The position numbers and the translations under genes are program-made. DNA of 64,000 nucleotides from Epichloe hybrida. Its lineage: Eukaryota > Ascomycota > Sordariomycetes > Hypocreales > Clavicipitaceae. Location of the stretch: NCBI GenBank assembly GCA_019022495.1, contig JAFEKR010000011.1, positions 372,001 through 436,000 of the forward strand, in the 5' to 3' direction. The notes below the pieces were generated by a model. That model saw only the letters and a program-made list of their open reading frames with translations, was not told the DNA's origin and did not search any database. Below, piece by piece: positions 48,151 to 61,800 of the stretch; the stretch's first letter is position 1; every line of letters starts with the position of its first letter.

Positions 48151-50441
48151 AGCTTGTACTTATCTAATTCTAGCCGTTAAGATGCCTAAGGCTCCTATGT
48201 TAGGTATTATCCCTTAAAAAACTTCTTTAGAGTAATATTTCTCTGAAATATAAGAGGTTTTTATATTATTAAAGGGATTATACTTAAGGTATATATGCTT
48301 AAATGATTTATCTCTTAGGATATTAATAATATTGCTATTAACTAGTTAAAATCCTAATGTAAAGAATTATGTAATACTTAGCTAGTTAAACTTTAATATA
48401 AAAGTCTCTTTAGTATTGTTATCCTTATCTTTATTATTATTAGACTTAATAAAGGTTTTGGCTAATTCCTACGCTCTATTAGTAAGGTTATTAGCTTCTT
48501 TAGATGCTTAGCCTTCGTAGGCCACGAGGAATACCTAATACTTTTTCTTTATTAGTAGTAATTAGTGTCTCTTATTCTTCTACTAGCGCTCTTTTACCTC
48601 TTTCTAGTCTTTTTCTAGATGGTTTGTTAACTAGCATCCGTTCTTATTATAGACGTAGTATTTACTGTAGTTATAGCCTTAGTTATAGTAACTATAGCCT
48701 CTATCTTAACCTTGTTAATTATATAGTTAGTTATAATAGCGGTCTATGAATATTACCTCTAACTTATTAGTATTAGTAGTACTAATAGTGCTTTAGTTAA
48801 ATTAGGCAGCTAATTTGTTAGCTTTAGCGATGGAGATTGATTTACAGAGGTCTCTAGTAAGTCCTTTAAAGCTAGGTAAATAATTATATTTAGCTTGCTT
48901 GCACTCTAGAACACTAGAAATTATGCTTAGGGTCTAATAATAGAGTTTTGTATTAACTATTAATAGGGGAAAGAGTCCTCTATAAACACGTTTAAGAGTT
49001 ATAAGTAAAATCTTAAGATAATCTAGTTTGGATTTATCTAGATTAGTAGCAATAATATTCCTAAACGTTATACTATTCTATTCTTAGCGATAAAACTATT
49101 AATTACTTTCTGTTTTAAATCGTTAACGAACATCATTAACTATTTATTCATATATAAAGCCTTTGTTTGCTAGATAATTAAGGTAATACTACTTAGTATT
49201 ACCTAAAAGCATAATAGGAAGGGCCTTATGCATGTATTCCCACGGGAGATTTAGTCTATTATATTTATTCTAGAATAAGTTAACTTTTGGCGTAAGGAAG
49301 TTATATATCTTCCTACTATAACAGTTATTATCCTTATAGCTTTTCGTGAGTTCTAAGATCTTTCTCACAATTTAATCTTTAGATAGGATTATCACTGTTT
49401 GCACAGCTAGGGTCATCTATTATATTAGTTATTCTAGGATAATTAGCGGAATTATTAGATTTGTTAGGGGTTTAGGTATGTTTCTTCCTAGAGGTGATTA
49501 TATAGCTAGAGGGTTGTTTAAAATGGGATTGTGAGGGTTATTAATCAGGGGATTATATATAGGAGGATTATATACTAAAGGGTAATGGATAGAGGTAGTG
49601 TGAATTAAAGGGCTTATGATTAGAGGGCTTTTAAGGGTAGGATTATTTAAAGAGAGGAATTTGCCTATAGCGATTTGCTTTGCGATTTTATTTTTAGGCT
49701 ACTGTAATATTATTTCTTCTTTAAGGACTTAAATTAATGATTTAATAATCTTACTGCTTTAATTTCGAATAATATAGACGCTATTCTTGCGTAAGTAGTC
49801 TTATAATTCGCGTACCAAAGGTTATAAAGCTTGATTAAGTGTTTCTTTTGTCTAGCTATTAAGGTTATTACGGAAGATCTCCTAAAGGGCAAGATCTTTG
49901 TATTAACCACTCTTATAGACATTAATTATCTAAGTAAGATAGTTATTAAGCTCCTATTCCTTAGCAGTCTAAGGATCTAGTTCTCTTAAGCTCTCCTAGT
50001 TAGTAGTAATAACTAAGGTATATTTTTAAAGTCATAAAGGTAGGCTTGCTTTATTAGGTCTTAACTAGGCAGGCTGCTTTCCTTTAGTAGTCTATAATAA
50101 AGCTTGTTTATTACTTAGGAGTACTATTATTAATAGTCTTTAGCTAGCGAGGCTAAGGGATTTTTAACTAGTAGGGTTAAGGGGTTTTTAATCTCTAGTT
50201 TAAGAAGTTATACGTGGCTATAAACTCTTAGTTAGTTAATTAGTTTTCTTATAATAGATAATAGGATTGATTTTTCTATTAATAGTTAGAGACTTGCTAA
50301 TAGAAAAAGTTAAATCCCTAGGAAGCCTAATATCTAGTATCCAGAGTCTATTTTCCTTTAGTATACTTCCTTAGGTAGCTAAAGGAAGGCCTCTTCTTAA
50401 GTGGTTCCTAGCTTATCTATGGTTTTTTAACCACTAATTAG

Positions 50442-50672
50442 TGTTAGTTACACTAAGGGATTAGTATGCACTAGTGTAACATAGGGTTAGGTTTAATAAT
50501 ATAATAAGGTCTAAGGATTAAAGCTATCTATAGCATTGTGTGGCCACAAGAAAAGGGGGACGCGAGTCACGTGTGTGCCTCGCGTACGGGTGCAGCTAAT
50601 CATAGTGCGGCGCTACCGCACGTGCTCCACTTTCCTAGTGGTCAACCCGATGTTGACCCGGTTGTCGCAACA
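50442..50672 (-). repeat. 5' LTR of the copia element (231 bp)
   Basis: It matches the LTR at 44402-44632 in length. The outer (right) end GACCCGGTTGTCGCAACA is unmutated, whereas the inner end (50442-50500) is RIPed. Confidence 0.88.
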
Positions 50673-52663
50673 CTTACTATAATTATAATAAGTTAAACTC
50701 TTAAACTCTTTTAGGAAAATAAACTATTAGCTAGATTTAAATATAAAGGAGCTATAGGATATTTACTTAGAATATACTTATATTACCTAGTAAGAAAGCC
50801 CTAAACCTATAGTACCTAAGTAGTAACCTAAATACTTTAACTATAGAATATAATAAGGTATAGTAAATACTACCTAACTAATATTATAACCCTAGATTTA
50901 GAAATAATAATAATCTAGACTAGCTATAAAGGTAATATAAGGTTATATAAGCCTAGCTATGTAATACCTATATAAGATAAGAGATCTTAGAAAATAGAAG
51001 TATAGCTTAAAGAAATAAAAGTAAACCTATAATTAGCTAGATTAAGTAAAAAACTTATAATTACCTCTTAGATAAATACACTAATAAATCCTGTATTCCT
51101 AGGTTTCTTACTTAATAATAAGTTTATAATAAGTGTATACCTATAAAGCTTTATAAAAAATATAGTATAAGGTATTTATATATAAAGGAGATACTTATAA
51201 GAATCTATAGGTATACTTATAAGATTTAAATATACTATTCTAGTTAGACTTAAGAACCTTCTAGAATAATAGGATAAAAGTAATATATACTAGTAGTTAC
51301 CTAGCTAATAATATAAAGTAATAATAAATATATTATATAATAGTAAATAGGATAGTTAACTATATATCCTATACCTAGGATAGATTTATATCTTAGCTAA
51401 ACACTAGTATAATAGATAAAGATATAAGGTACTTAAAAGCTACTAGGACACTACTAAACCTTAGGTAAAAGTATAATTAATTATTCTAATCTTTCCTAAG
51501 ACTTTAGATAAAGGTAAAAGCTAAATTACCTAACTAAATCCCCTTATATTTAAGGATAATAATATTCCTAAATAGCTTAAATAATACTATAAGGTAATAT
51601 ATAGTTAGCTAGGAGTTTCTTATATCTTAGAGCTATTTATAAGGCTAAGGTAAAAAAGCTAAAGTTATAATAATATCTATAATAAAGAGTTATAATAAAA
51701 GCTATAATAAAGAGAGTAGGAATAATAAGAGATAATACTTTAGCTCCCTTATAGATAACTTATAGTAAGGTTCCTAGTAATAGGGTATAAGCTAGAAGCT
51801 ATTTAAATACTATAAATATAGTAGCCCTAGATATAGTATAAATAAATATAAAGTAGTAGACTACTTAATCTATAAGAGTAGTAAGTATATTACTAAGAAG
51901 TATAAAAATAGTAGTAATAAATCTTTAGATCTAAATAAAATTCTAATTAGTTTAGTGTAGGCTTAGGATAATAGTCTTACTATAAAGAAACTTATAAATA
52001 AAAAAATAAGGATATAGGTATCCCTATAGTAAGATAACTACTAGTTAGTAGTGCTAGCGCTATTTAATATAGGCGTAAAGTATTTAATAATTTACCCTAA
52101 ATTATTATTAAAATAAAATTAGAAGAATATAAAGAAAGTAAAGGTAATACTAGAAAGCATAAGTAAGAATAAGATCCTATACTAAGGAATCTTATATAAA
52201 CTAGTTAAGGTAAAAGATAGTATAGGCTATATAAAGGTTTACTAAGTTAGCTACTATATTACTAATATAGGAGAGGGAATACTCTTAGGAATAGACTAGA
52301 CCCTAGAGTATAAACCTATAGTAATAGACTAGAAGTAAGGTTTTTAAAGGTTTCTAATAACTAAAGAATATATTATATTTACTTTAGTTAAGTAATAACT
52401 ATATAAGGTAGTAAAGTAGTCTTCTATTATACTATTACTAGTATTACTAAAAGTTAAAATAGTTAAGCCTAAAATAAAAGAGAGGGATACTAATAAAGTT
52501 TTGCTAATAGGAGATATAGTAAGTAATAACCTAACTTATAATATAATTATAGTAATAGTAATAGGTAATATCTAGCCCCTAAAGAAAAAGAAACTAAGAA
52601 GCGTAATAGCACTCTAGGTAGTATTTTATAAGGAGCTAGTAGTATTTACATAAGAAATAGATA

Positions 52664-52966
52664 TATATATATTATTTACGCTAGTTAGCTCTATAGATAG
52701 CTATCACTAGTACTCCTACTACTAAGTTAAAAGGGAAAACCCTATACTAGGAAGAAAAACCCCCTTGCGTCTGTGTATAGGCTAGCGCTAGCCCTATAAC
52801 GAGTCTGCGCCGCTTGGTGTGTTTCCTGTTGTGGGTGTTTGTTACTAGCTACGCTAGCCTTATCCTGTTAAAAAGAAAAAAGAAAGGAAAAATATGTGAA
52901 ATAAGCCCCTTCTGGTCCTGTTCCGGTGCGATTATACGTCTGTTCCGAGTCTCTCTGCTTCGGGCC
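52664..52966 (-). mobile_element. SINE-like retroposon copy S2, un-RIPed, 15-bp target duplication
   Basis: Flanked by CATAAGAAATAGATA at 52649-52663 and 52967-52981, a perfect 15-bp target duplication. On the minus strand it begins GGCCCGAAGCAGAGAG. After about 100 bp, a pyrimidine tract ending TTTTTAACAG precedes the part shared with S1 (GATAAGGCTAGCG...). It ends TAGCGTAAATAATATATATA. The 5' 100 bp are absent from S1, so S1 may be 5'-truncated, or S2 may be a chimera. It has no coding capacity. Its CpA content is normal in a RIPed host. Confidence 0.78.
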
Positions 52967-53093
52967 CATAAGAAATAGATAGTAATATACCCTAATAGTA
53001 AATCCTAGAGAAGTATATAGAATTTACAAATATGTTTTTAAAAGATCTAGCTAGTAAGCTCCTGGAACTTAGGGGTTATACTCAGAGTATTGT

Positions 53094-53118
53094 AAACAAT
53101 TACATCGTGTAATTGTTT
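53094..53118. repeat. Short perfect palindrome, 11-bp arms
   Basis: AAACAATTACA and TGTAATTGTTT are separated by TCG. It lies in the remnant pol of element D and does not fit the RT frame. Confidence 0.85.
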
Positions 53119-53166
53119 GTTTTTCTTAAAGAATTAATATCTAGCTTATAATTAAAGATATTATAC

Positions 53167-56100
53167 TGTAAGGGCTTGGGCTTTGCCTAAGCATTTTCCG
53201 TATAGTAGGAAGGGTAGGGGCAAGCAGGAATAGGTAAGGTAAGGAAAGGGGGGCTTACATAAGGAGCTAAGGGGGTATAAGGGGCATTACTAGGGATAGC
53301 CTCTTCTTCTTTCCCTTCTCTTCCCTAAGTCTCTTAATACTATATTAACGCCTTATTATAGCTACCTAGGGGCTAGTCTATAATAATTAAGAGACTTCCT
53401 TTAGTCTAAAAAGAAGGCTACTAAAAGAAATAAAGCAAATAATAATAGACCTAATAGACACGCTTTATTCTTATAACTAACCTAGCTAGGGGACTTATAC
53501 CCCCCTATCTAAAGCTATAGTACCACTAGAAGCCTAGAATACCTAGTTTAAGACACTTTAACTAATACTAGCATAGTAGGTAAGGGTAATTAAGAGCTTA
53601 TAATAATATATATATATAAACCTAGAATTAGTAGTATAATAAAACTTCCTACTAAACGCCCTAATAGACCTTACTAGAATTAATCCGGATTATATTTTAC
53701 TTTAAGGGCTAGCCTTACTATCCCTTATATTATAAATCTGCTAAAAACTAATTCCTATAAGTAACCTATTTAATAGTAATAAGGCTATATTTACTACCTA
53801 GAAGTTCCTAATAAAATATAAGTTAGAGGTAAATAAGGATTTCATTAGGTCTAATAAGGACTAATAGGTATTTATTTACTAGAACCTATTACCTAAGGTT
53901 TAGGCTTAGATTATATTATTCTTTAAGATAGGCTATATAAATAACTATAACCCTATAGCTTTCCTAACTTACTTAGAAACACTTTATATAAATCCTTATA
54001 AATAGGAGATAGCCCTTATAGAACTTAACTAGATAGAATAAGGGATAGGGGAGCTATTTACTATATTTTTTATTTATTTTAAATAGAAACTCTCCCTAGT
54101 AAGGGGGACCTATTAGACTAAGGATATTAAGCTAGCTAAGCTTTAATACATGCTTAATAAGCATATAAGAGAAATATCTATTAGTAAGGGGATAAGCTAA
54201 ATAAAATACTATATTATAGTTACTTAGTACTATAGTATTATAGTTAATATTAAATCTTATACCTTAGAGAAGAAGTTTTAGAACTAATATAAACCCTAGC
54301 TAGGCTAACCTACCCCCTAATAAATAGACTATAATAGTAATATACCTATAATAGGAGTATGTGCTATAATAACTTAATAAGGTAAGTAAAATAAGCTAGA
54401 TAAGAAGGATAAGGGCCTAAAGAGAAATACAAATTAGCTAAGAGCTAAGTAAGTAACTTAGGTAAAACTAACTAAATACTACTAAGAGAGGTGCTACCTA
54501 TGTTATAAATCTAAGGACTATTATATCTAGGAATATACCTTTCTCCTGCCTTACTAACCTAAGGTCTAGATTAACTTATATAGGGTGAATATAAAAAGCG
54601 TAAATAAGGAGGTTACTATAAACTCCTTAGAAAATAAGTAGCCCTTAAGTAAAGTCTTATATAAGGGCAGAGGGGCTAGCTAGTAGCTATAGATTTAGAT
54701 AAGTATAGCTAGTTTATAGATATAGATAGAGATATAGATTAATATATAGACTAACTACCTTTCTTAATCCTAGTACTTTTTAATATATGTTTTTATATTA
54801 ATATCTAGATTAATTATAGCTATAATTACTATAGTGCTATTAGTAAATTAGTAGTAAGATAGCTTAGTCTAGAGCTTATATAACTACTAAAATAAAGGTA
54901 AGTGTGTACTATAGTAGAAATAGAGAGAAGAGGGAGGTAATAAAGAGAGGAGTTCTTCTTTATTACCTATATAGTATAAGCTAGTATTAATATTAATAGG
55001 TAAGAGTTATTAGTATACCTATATATTATCCTAGGTCTTACCTAGGATGTTATCTTTAGTATGCTATAGCTAGAGCACTATAATATTATAATTTATATGG
55101 TAAAATAGTAACTAGTAATTAGTGTAATAGAGGGCCTTTATGTTTTAGAAGCTACTAAGTATAGGGGGGAAGCCCTAGTATAGGGGATTATTAGTTCCTT
55201 ATATATGGCTAAGGCGTAATAAGTATAAAAGATAAGGGATACTATAATAAGGTTTATAGCTATAAGCCTTAAAGAAATAATAATAATACTATAGATTGCA
55301 GCGCCTAAAATAAAACTAGATAGCTTTAATATAGCTATATTACTAAGGGAATTAGCGGACTTTATAGATCTTTTTAATAAGGCTAAAGCTAATAGCTTAC
55401 CCTTATATAGGGGTTCCCTTAATTATTATATATGTTTATATAGGAATCTAGACGGATCCAAACTAATACTCCTATAGGGTCTACTATATAACATGCTAAG
55501 GGATTAGTTATTAGAGGTTTATCACTAGATAACAGATCTAATAGATAAGGGCTGGATTTGTGCTAGTTTCTTGTTAGCTATAGCCCTTATTCTTCTTATA
55601 AAGAAAGTAAATAAGGGATAGCGGTTTTGCGTAGACTATTACGCACTTAATAAGATTATAGTATAGGATTAATATCCACTCCTATTAATTAAGAAAACAC
55701 TACGCTCTCTCTCCTAGGTATATTAGTTTATAAAGGTAGATATTTATATAGTGTTTTATAAACTATAGATAGCTAAGGGTAAGGAGCACCTTATTACCTT
55801 TTACACTAGGTTTAGACTATTTAAATAGTTAGTTTATCTATTTAGCCTAGTAAGTATACTAGTAATCTTCTAATAGTATATTAATAAATCCTTAGGGGAT
55901 GCGTTAAGGGACTTTATAATAGCTTACCTTAATAATATTCTAGTTTACTTTAGGGGATTAAGGAAGGACTATATAGTAAAGGTATAATTAATATTAGGAC
56001 GCTTATGTTCTATAGGACTATACCTTAATATTAATAAGTCTGTATTTACTATTAAAGAGGTCTAATACCTAGGATATATTATTATAGTAAAATACTTAAT

Positions 56101-58843
56101 TTGTTTTAATCCTGTAAAGGTAGTAGCTATAAGGGAATAGGTAGTACCTATAAAGCTATAGGGGGTCTAAAGCTTCTTAGGGTTTATAAACTTCTATTAT
56201 AACTTTATTAGTAACTTCTCTAAGTTAGTAGCCCCTCTTATTTATCTTACTAAGAGAAATACTCTATTTTACTAGGGACTAGAGAAGGATAAAGCTTTTA
56301 AGAGGCTAAAGAATACTTTTATTATATATCCTATCCTAGTATAATAGAATCTAGACTGCCTTATAGTAGTAGAGGCTAACTGCTTAGAAATAGCCCTTAG
56401 TGGTTACCTCTTATAATTAGGACTAGATAGCGTATTATCCCTAGTGGCCTACTACTTTACTAGTCTTATAGCATTATAGAAGAATTATATAATCTATAAT
56501 AAGGAGCTACTAGCTATTATTTTATACTTAAAGGTATAGTTAGTAAAGTTATAAGGCGTCTCCTACCTGTTTATGATTTATATAGACTATAAGAACCTAG
56601 AGTACTTTATAACACTAAGACTAATATTAGAATAGCAAGCTTAATAGGCAGACATGCTTACGCTATTTAATTTCTATTTGTATTATAAACCTAGCATATA
56701 GGCGTAACGCCTAGATGCCTTATCTAGGAGGGAATAAGACTAATATAGGAAGTCCTTAAGATAGGGATAGGTTCTATAGCTAATTATAATTATATAACTA
56801 TCCCTATTACTAGAAATAGACCTAGACGAACCTATTATAGCCTTATATATATACTAATTATCCTTGCCTCTAGTAGGGGAGGCCCTCTTTACTAGTAAGT
56901 ACCTTTAGGACCTCTAGGACTAGGCTATTATATTAGACCTTATATATAGTATATAACTAAAAGCTATTTAGGAGGGTGCTAGGAAGTTTTCCCTAGAAGT
57001 AATAATAAGAGAATAGGTTATAGATTATTCTATAAGCGCCTATAGTATGTTATAGTTCTAGGGGCGTATATAAGTCCTAGCTTAGGAACCCCTTATAATA
57101 ACTCTTATCTAATAAAGTTATAACTTACTAGTTATAGGTTACCCTAGCTATAACACTACATTTTAAATTCTATAATGCTAGTTTTATTAGGATAGAATAT
57201 TATAGGATATAGTAAGATTTATTTATAACTACTACTATATTAGTAGCTATAAGAGCTATTAGTAATACTAGGGCTTACTAAAGCCTTTACTAATCCCTAA
57301 TTAGTTTTAGTTATAAATCTTTATTAACTTTATAATAAACTTACTAGCTTTATTACCTAAGTAACCTTAATACCTTATAGTTATTATAAATAGGCTATTA
57401 AAGTTTATATAGCTTAAGGCTATAACCTTTATAAAAGCTAAGGATTATGTAGAATACTTTAAGATAGTTTAGTAAAGGTTTAGAGAATTCCCTTAGTCTA
57501 TTATTAGAAACTAAGGCTTAGACTAGTTAGGATAATTTTAGATAATATTATATTCCCTAGTAGGGATAGATTAATTACTCTTTATATTACACTATTCTTA
57601 GACTAATAGTAGTATAGAATAGGTAAACTAGGAGATATAGGTAATTCTATATGTTACTATTTCCTTCTTATAGTATAACTAGCTAGAATACCTTACTACT
57701 TATTAACTAGCGATTAATAATAAGACTTTATTAGCTACTAGAGTAAGCCTAAATAGATTACTCTATGGATATAATCTTGAACTAATTTAAACCTAACTAG
57801 ATATGCTTATATCTATAACTACACTAAAGGGGAGAGCTATTTATTTCCTTAGCTATCTCTAAGAGAGTACTTATTTAGCTTAGGCTATAATAGCTTATAT
57901 ATAGTAATAGTAATAAGATATAATATTAGTATTAAGATACCTAGTAAAATGTTTTTAGGTTAGGGATAAGGTATAGCTATTACTTAGGAATATAAAGATA
58001 AACTACCTCTTAAGGAAACTTAACTAGGTAGCTATAAAGTATATAGTTATAGAAGTGCTATTCTCTCTTATAGTCTAACTTAATATACTAAGAGGTATCT
58101 ATCTGGTTTTTTATATAAACCTTATTAAATATATAGTAAAAGACCTACTCCTAAGCTAATAGCTATAAGACTTATGCCTAGGTTCTAAATAGGTCCTAGT
58201 AAAGGGTAATAATAAGCTTATAGAGAAATATTAGATTAAGCAAATTCTAGTAGCTTAGAATACATAGGGGTAAGGAAGATAATAGAATATCTTAGTTAAG
58301 TAAGTAAAATACTCCTAACTAATATAGGAGCTACTAGAAAGTATAAAGAAAATATAAGTACTTAATAAATTTAAGGTAAAATAAGGTAATATATAAACTA
58401 ATAATAGACTAAATTAATTTTAGAAAACTTATATAGCTATAAAGACTTCTATAAGCGCCCTAGATACTTACTTACTATATTTTATTACTACTTAATAAGA
58501 ATACTTATTTAGTAAGTTATTACCCTAATTACTAGGAGAAGATAAATAGGAGGGCATTATCTTTAGCTAAAGTTATATTACTACTACTATAGCTATAGCA
58601 CCTTCTTTACTAGGTAATAAATATAGTATAATAAGTTATTTATTTAGTTTATATTAGGTATAACCTAGAACTAGAATAGTGTAAGTAAGGTTAGTATAGG
58701 GAGTATAAGTAAGAGGGGGTATAATAAAAGACCTAGTAGGAGGATAGTATATAGGAGAAAAATAGCTAGGAGGAGAAGGTGTATTATTTCTAGCTAGAGA
58801 ATAGCTAGCTTCTAATAACCTAGGAATATAATTATAAGTTAAA
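53167..58843 (+). mobile_element. RIP-degraded Ty3/gypsy element E, 5' LTR to integrase
   Basis: It begins at TGTAAGGGCTTGGGC with about 170 bp of less-mutated sequence, taken as the 5' edge of an LTR. Downstream, degraded plus-strand frames show a zinc-knuckle-like Cys-x2-Cys segment (near 54,493), RT with AYLNNILVY (near 55,922-55,955), an RNase H segment (VVEANCLEIALSGYLL, near 56,360-56,415) and integrase after it. It is a different family from A-D. The 3' end is truncated by element F; no 3' LTR was found. Confidence 0.72.
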
Positions 58844-61800
58844 TGTGAGGCCCCACTCATAACACGGGTGCACCCCGCTAGCGCACTATGCTATAGGGCT
58901 AGGTCCACGTGACACTAGCGAGCCACTAGCTATAAGTTAGCGACTCACACGCATAACACACTTAGACCTAGTAAGCTTTAGTTAATATATAAACGCCCCT
59001 ATACCTCTTACCTAGCTATCCCTTTATTCTTATAATTCTAAAGCTTCTCTTACTAGCTACCTAAGAGTAATATAAGGGGGAGAATAACCTAATCTACTAG
59101 AACTATACTATATATTACTTAGGATTAGCTAGATAATAGTAATACTATAGCTAGGGATATACTATATTCTATAACCCTATTTAAAGCTATACCCTTTACT
59201 ATAGTAGTAAAAGAGGTAGTAGTTAGAGAGTAAATTACCTAGCTTAAGTAACTTAAGAAACTATAGAATTAAGAAAAGAAGCTTACTAACTTAATATAAT
59301 CTTATAGAGAACTAGTAAAAAGGGGCTAAAAGGATAGCTTATTCTTAAGCCTTAGTAGCTAAGAAGTTAAGGTTTAAAATATTATAAAACTTTAATACCT
59401 TATAAACCTATAGAAGTATAAGATATAGCTTAATAACCTTAACTATGCCTTTAAGGGGGCAAAGAAAAAGTATTACTAAAATAACTAAAAGATTCTCTTT
59501 ATACTTAACTATATATATATAAACTATTAGGCTAGATAGGACTAATATATTAAAGAATAACTAGCTAATAGTTAGGATTATCCTAAGGATAACTAGGATA
59601 AGTTCTAAGACTAGACCCTTATGCTACTTAAAGACTCTATAAGTTATAATGCATAAATAGCTATATAACTAGAAAACGTAAAGCAAAAGGAGGGCTAGAG
59701 TCCTATTAAGTTTAGTATTTACTTAGATTTACTAGAGAAACACCTGGAATACACTCTAGAAAAGACTTATACTCTTATATTCTTTATGAAATTACTTCCT
59801 AACTTATAAGATTATATTAACCTACACATAGATATTACTAGTCTAATATAAGAAGATATTATATAACTTACCTAGTGATTCTAGGAGGTAATATTAAAGA
59901 ATAAGCAAAAGCTAAATAATTTAGAAGAGAAGGGGCTATATAAGGTAGCTTAATACTAAAGATATGACTTCCTACAAGGGTATTAGCTAAATAAGGACTA
60001 AAGAGATAAGGATAAGGATAAGGAAAAGACCCTAGCTACTTATTTAAATAATAATAGACTATAAGAAAGAAGATAGTGCTTTAATTATAGTAGTATAGAG
60101 TATGTTATTTATAATTATAATAAGCTAAGAAAAGACTAGCAAGAGGGCTAGGAAAACTCCTAGAGGTAAAAGTAAAAGCCCTTACCTTTACCTTAGATAC
60201 TAGGGTACTAATAGAATGCTAATTCTATACACTAGTTACTATTTATAGGCATAAAGATATTAAAATAGTAGCGGATCTTAATAGTTATACTAAGATTAAT
60301 ATTATAAGTGCCTAATTTACATAGACTTATAAGCTTAATTAGGCTAAGGCTATAGTACTTATCTTAAAGGTAGTAGGGGCTCTAATAGTCCCCTAATATA
60401 GTATTTATAAGGTACCTATTATAATTAAAGATTTATAAGGTAAAGAGAAAGATCTTAAGTTACTATATATAATAGTTAATAAGGACCTAAGAGCAAAGGG
60501 AAGCCTTATATTAATTAAAATACATATACTTACAGAAGAATACGTATATCTCTGCTTATACTTATAAGAATAGTGGTTTAAAAAGAGAAAGGTAGCCTTT
60601 TTACTACTAACTCCCTGTAAGTTTATAAAGGTAATATATAATAAGATAATTATATATGCTATTATAAGCGTGTTAAAGAATAAGTTTATCCCTCTTAAAG
60701 ATAAAGAGAAGGTAAAAGCATATAGAACTATTAAAGATATCCTAGAGAAACTATATAAGTTTAAAGATATGTTTATATTAGATAAGGTAAGGAGCCTCCT
60801 ATTAAAGAAGTTAACTAACTATATAATTAATCTTATACTAGGAGCTACACCCCTATACAAACTAATCTATTCTCTCTCCTAAAGTGAGCTTAGAAAGCTC
60901 TAGGAATATATTAATAATAACCTAAAGAAAGGCTAGATAAGACCCTTAAAGAGCCTAGCAGGCGCGCCTATTCTATTTATGCTAAAGAAGGATAGAATGC
61001 TCTAGCTATATATTAACTATTAAGGGCTTAATAAGGTAATATAGAAGAATTACTACACTCTCCCTCTGATTTTAGAGATCCTTAATTAATACTAAGGGGC
61101 TTATTTCTTTTCTAAGATTAATATTAAGGATATATACTACTAAATTTATATTAAAGAGGGTAATAAGTAGAAGATAGCTTTTTATATGTGTTATAGGTAC
61201 TATAAGTACCTTATAATACCTTTTAGGTTAATAAACGCCCTAGCTACTTTCTAGAGTTATATTTATAAGGCGCTATATAGGCTAGTTAATACTATTTATA
61301 TAGTATATTTAGATAATATCTTAATCTTCTCTAAGATAAAGGAGGAGTATACTAAATATATTAAGTAAGTTCTTAAATACATAAGGTTAGTAAAGTTATA
61401 TATAAAACCCTCTAAGTACTCTTTCTATAAAGAATTAGTAGAATTCCTAGGATTTATTCTCTTTATTAATAGGATATTAATAAATACTTACTAGGTTAAT
61501 ATAATTAGAGAATAGAAGGAGCTAATAAGTTTTAAGGATATATAGTTATTCCTTAGGTTCTATAACTTCTATTAATAGTTTATCTATAAATACTCTAGGA
61601 TTATAGCACCTCTTTATACGCTAATAAAGGGTAGTTAAAATAGTATCTAGACTAGGAGGTTTATATTTAAAGAAAAGAAGTAGTTAGTGTTTAACTAGCT
61701 AAAAGATACCTTTTAGTAAGTGCCTTTACTCTAACACTATAACCTAAGTTAAGTAGTATATATTAAGATAAATACCTTAATTTTCGTAATAATAGGAATC

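Larger units (their letters stand above)
44402..50672 (-). mobile_element. Complete RIP-degraded Ty1/copia retrotransposon
   Basis: Two 231-bp LTRs (44402-44632 and 50442-50672) with TG...CA ends and a CTTAC target duplication (44397-44401, 50673-50677) define a 6,271-bp element. Coding is on the minus strand. A surviving frame at 47896-48150 reads like the copia Gag-protease region (DTHTPFLFSLDNIDRL). Near 45,700-46,060 the reverse transcriptase C-terminal part is visible, with QTNNTL at the catalytic DD position (45917-45934), followed by KANFLVKLKQKLL. Protease before RT with RT near the 3' end is the copia order. Most of the coding region is broken by stops. Confidence 0.88.
50673..53166 (+). 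mobile_element. RIP-degraded gypsy element D, rest of LTR, gag and start of pol
   Basis: It continues from the LTR at 44148-44401. The region near 51,285-51,340 matches the gag of element B, and a frame near 53,020-53,090 resembles the start of the RT region (KDLASKLLELRGYTQ). It carries the SINE-like copy at 52664-52966 and is cut off at about 53,166 by element E. No 3' LTR is present. Confidence 0.7.

Noticed and set aside
58654..58860. Minus-strand 68-codon frame at the E/F junction
   Set aside because: It crosses the junction of two unrelated elements and has only Tyr/Pro/Thr-biased composition.
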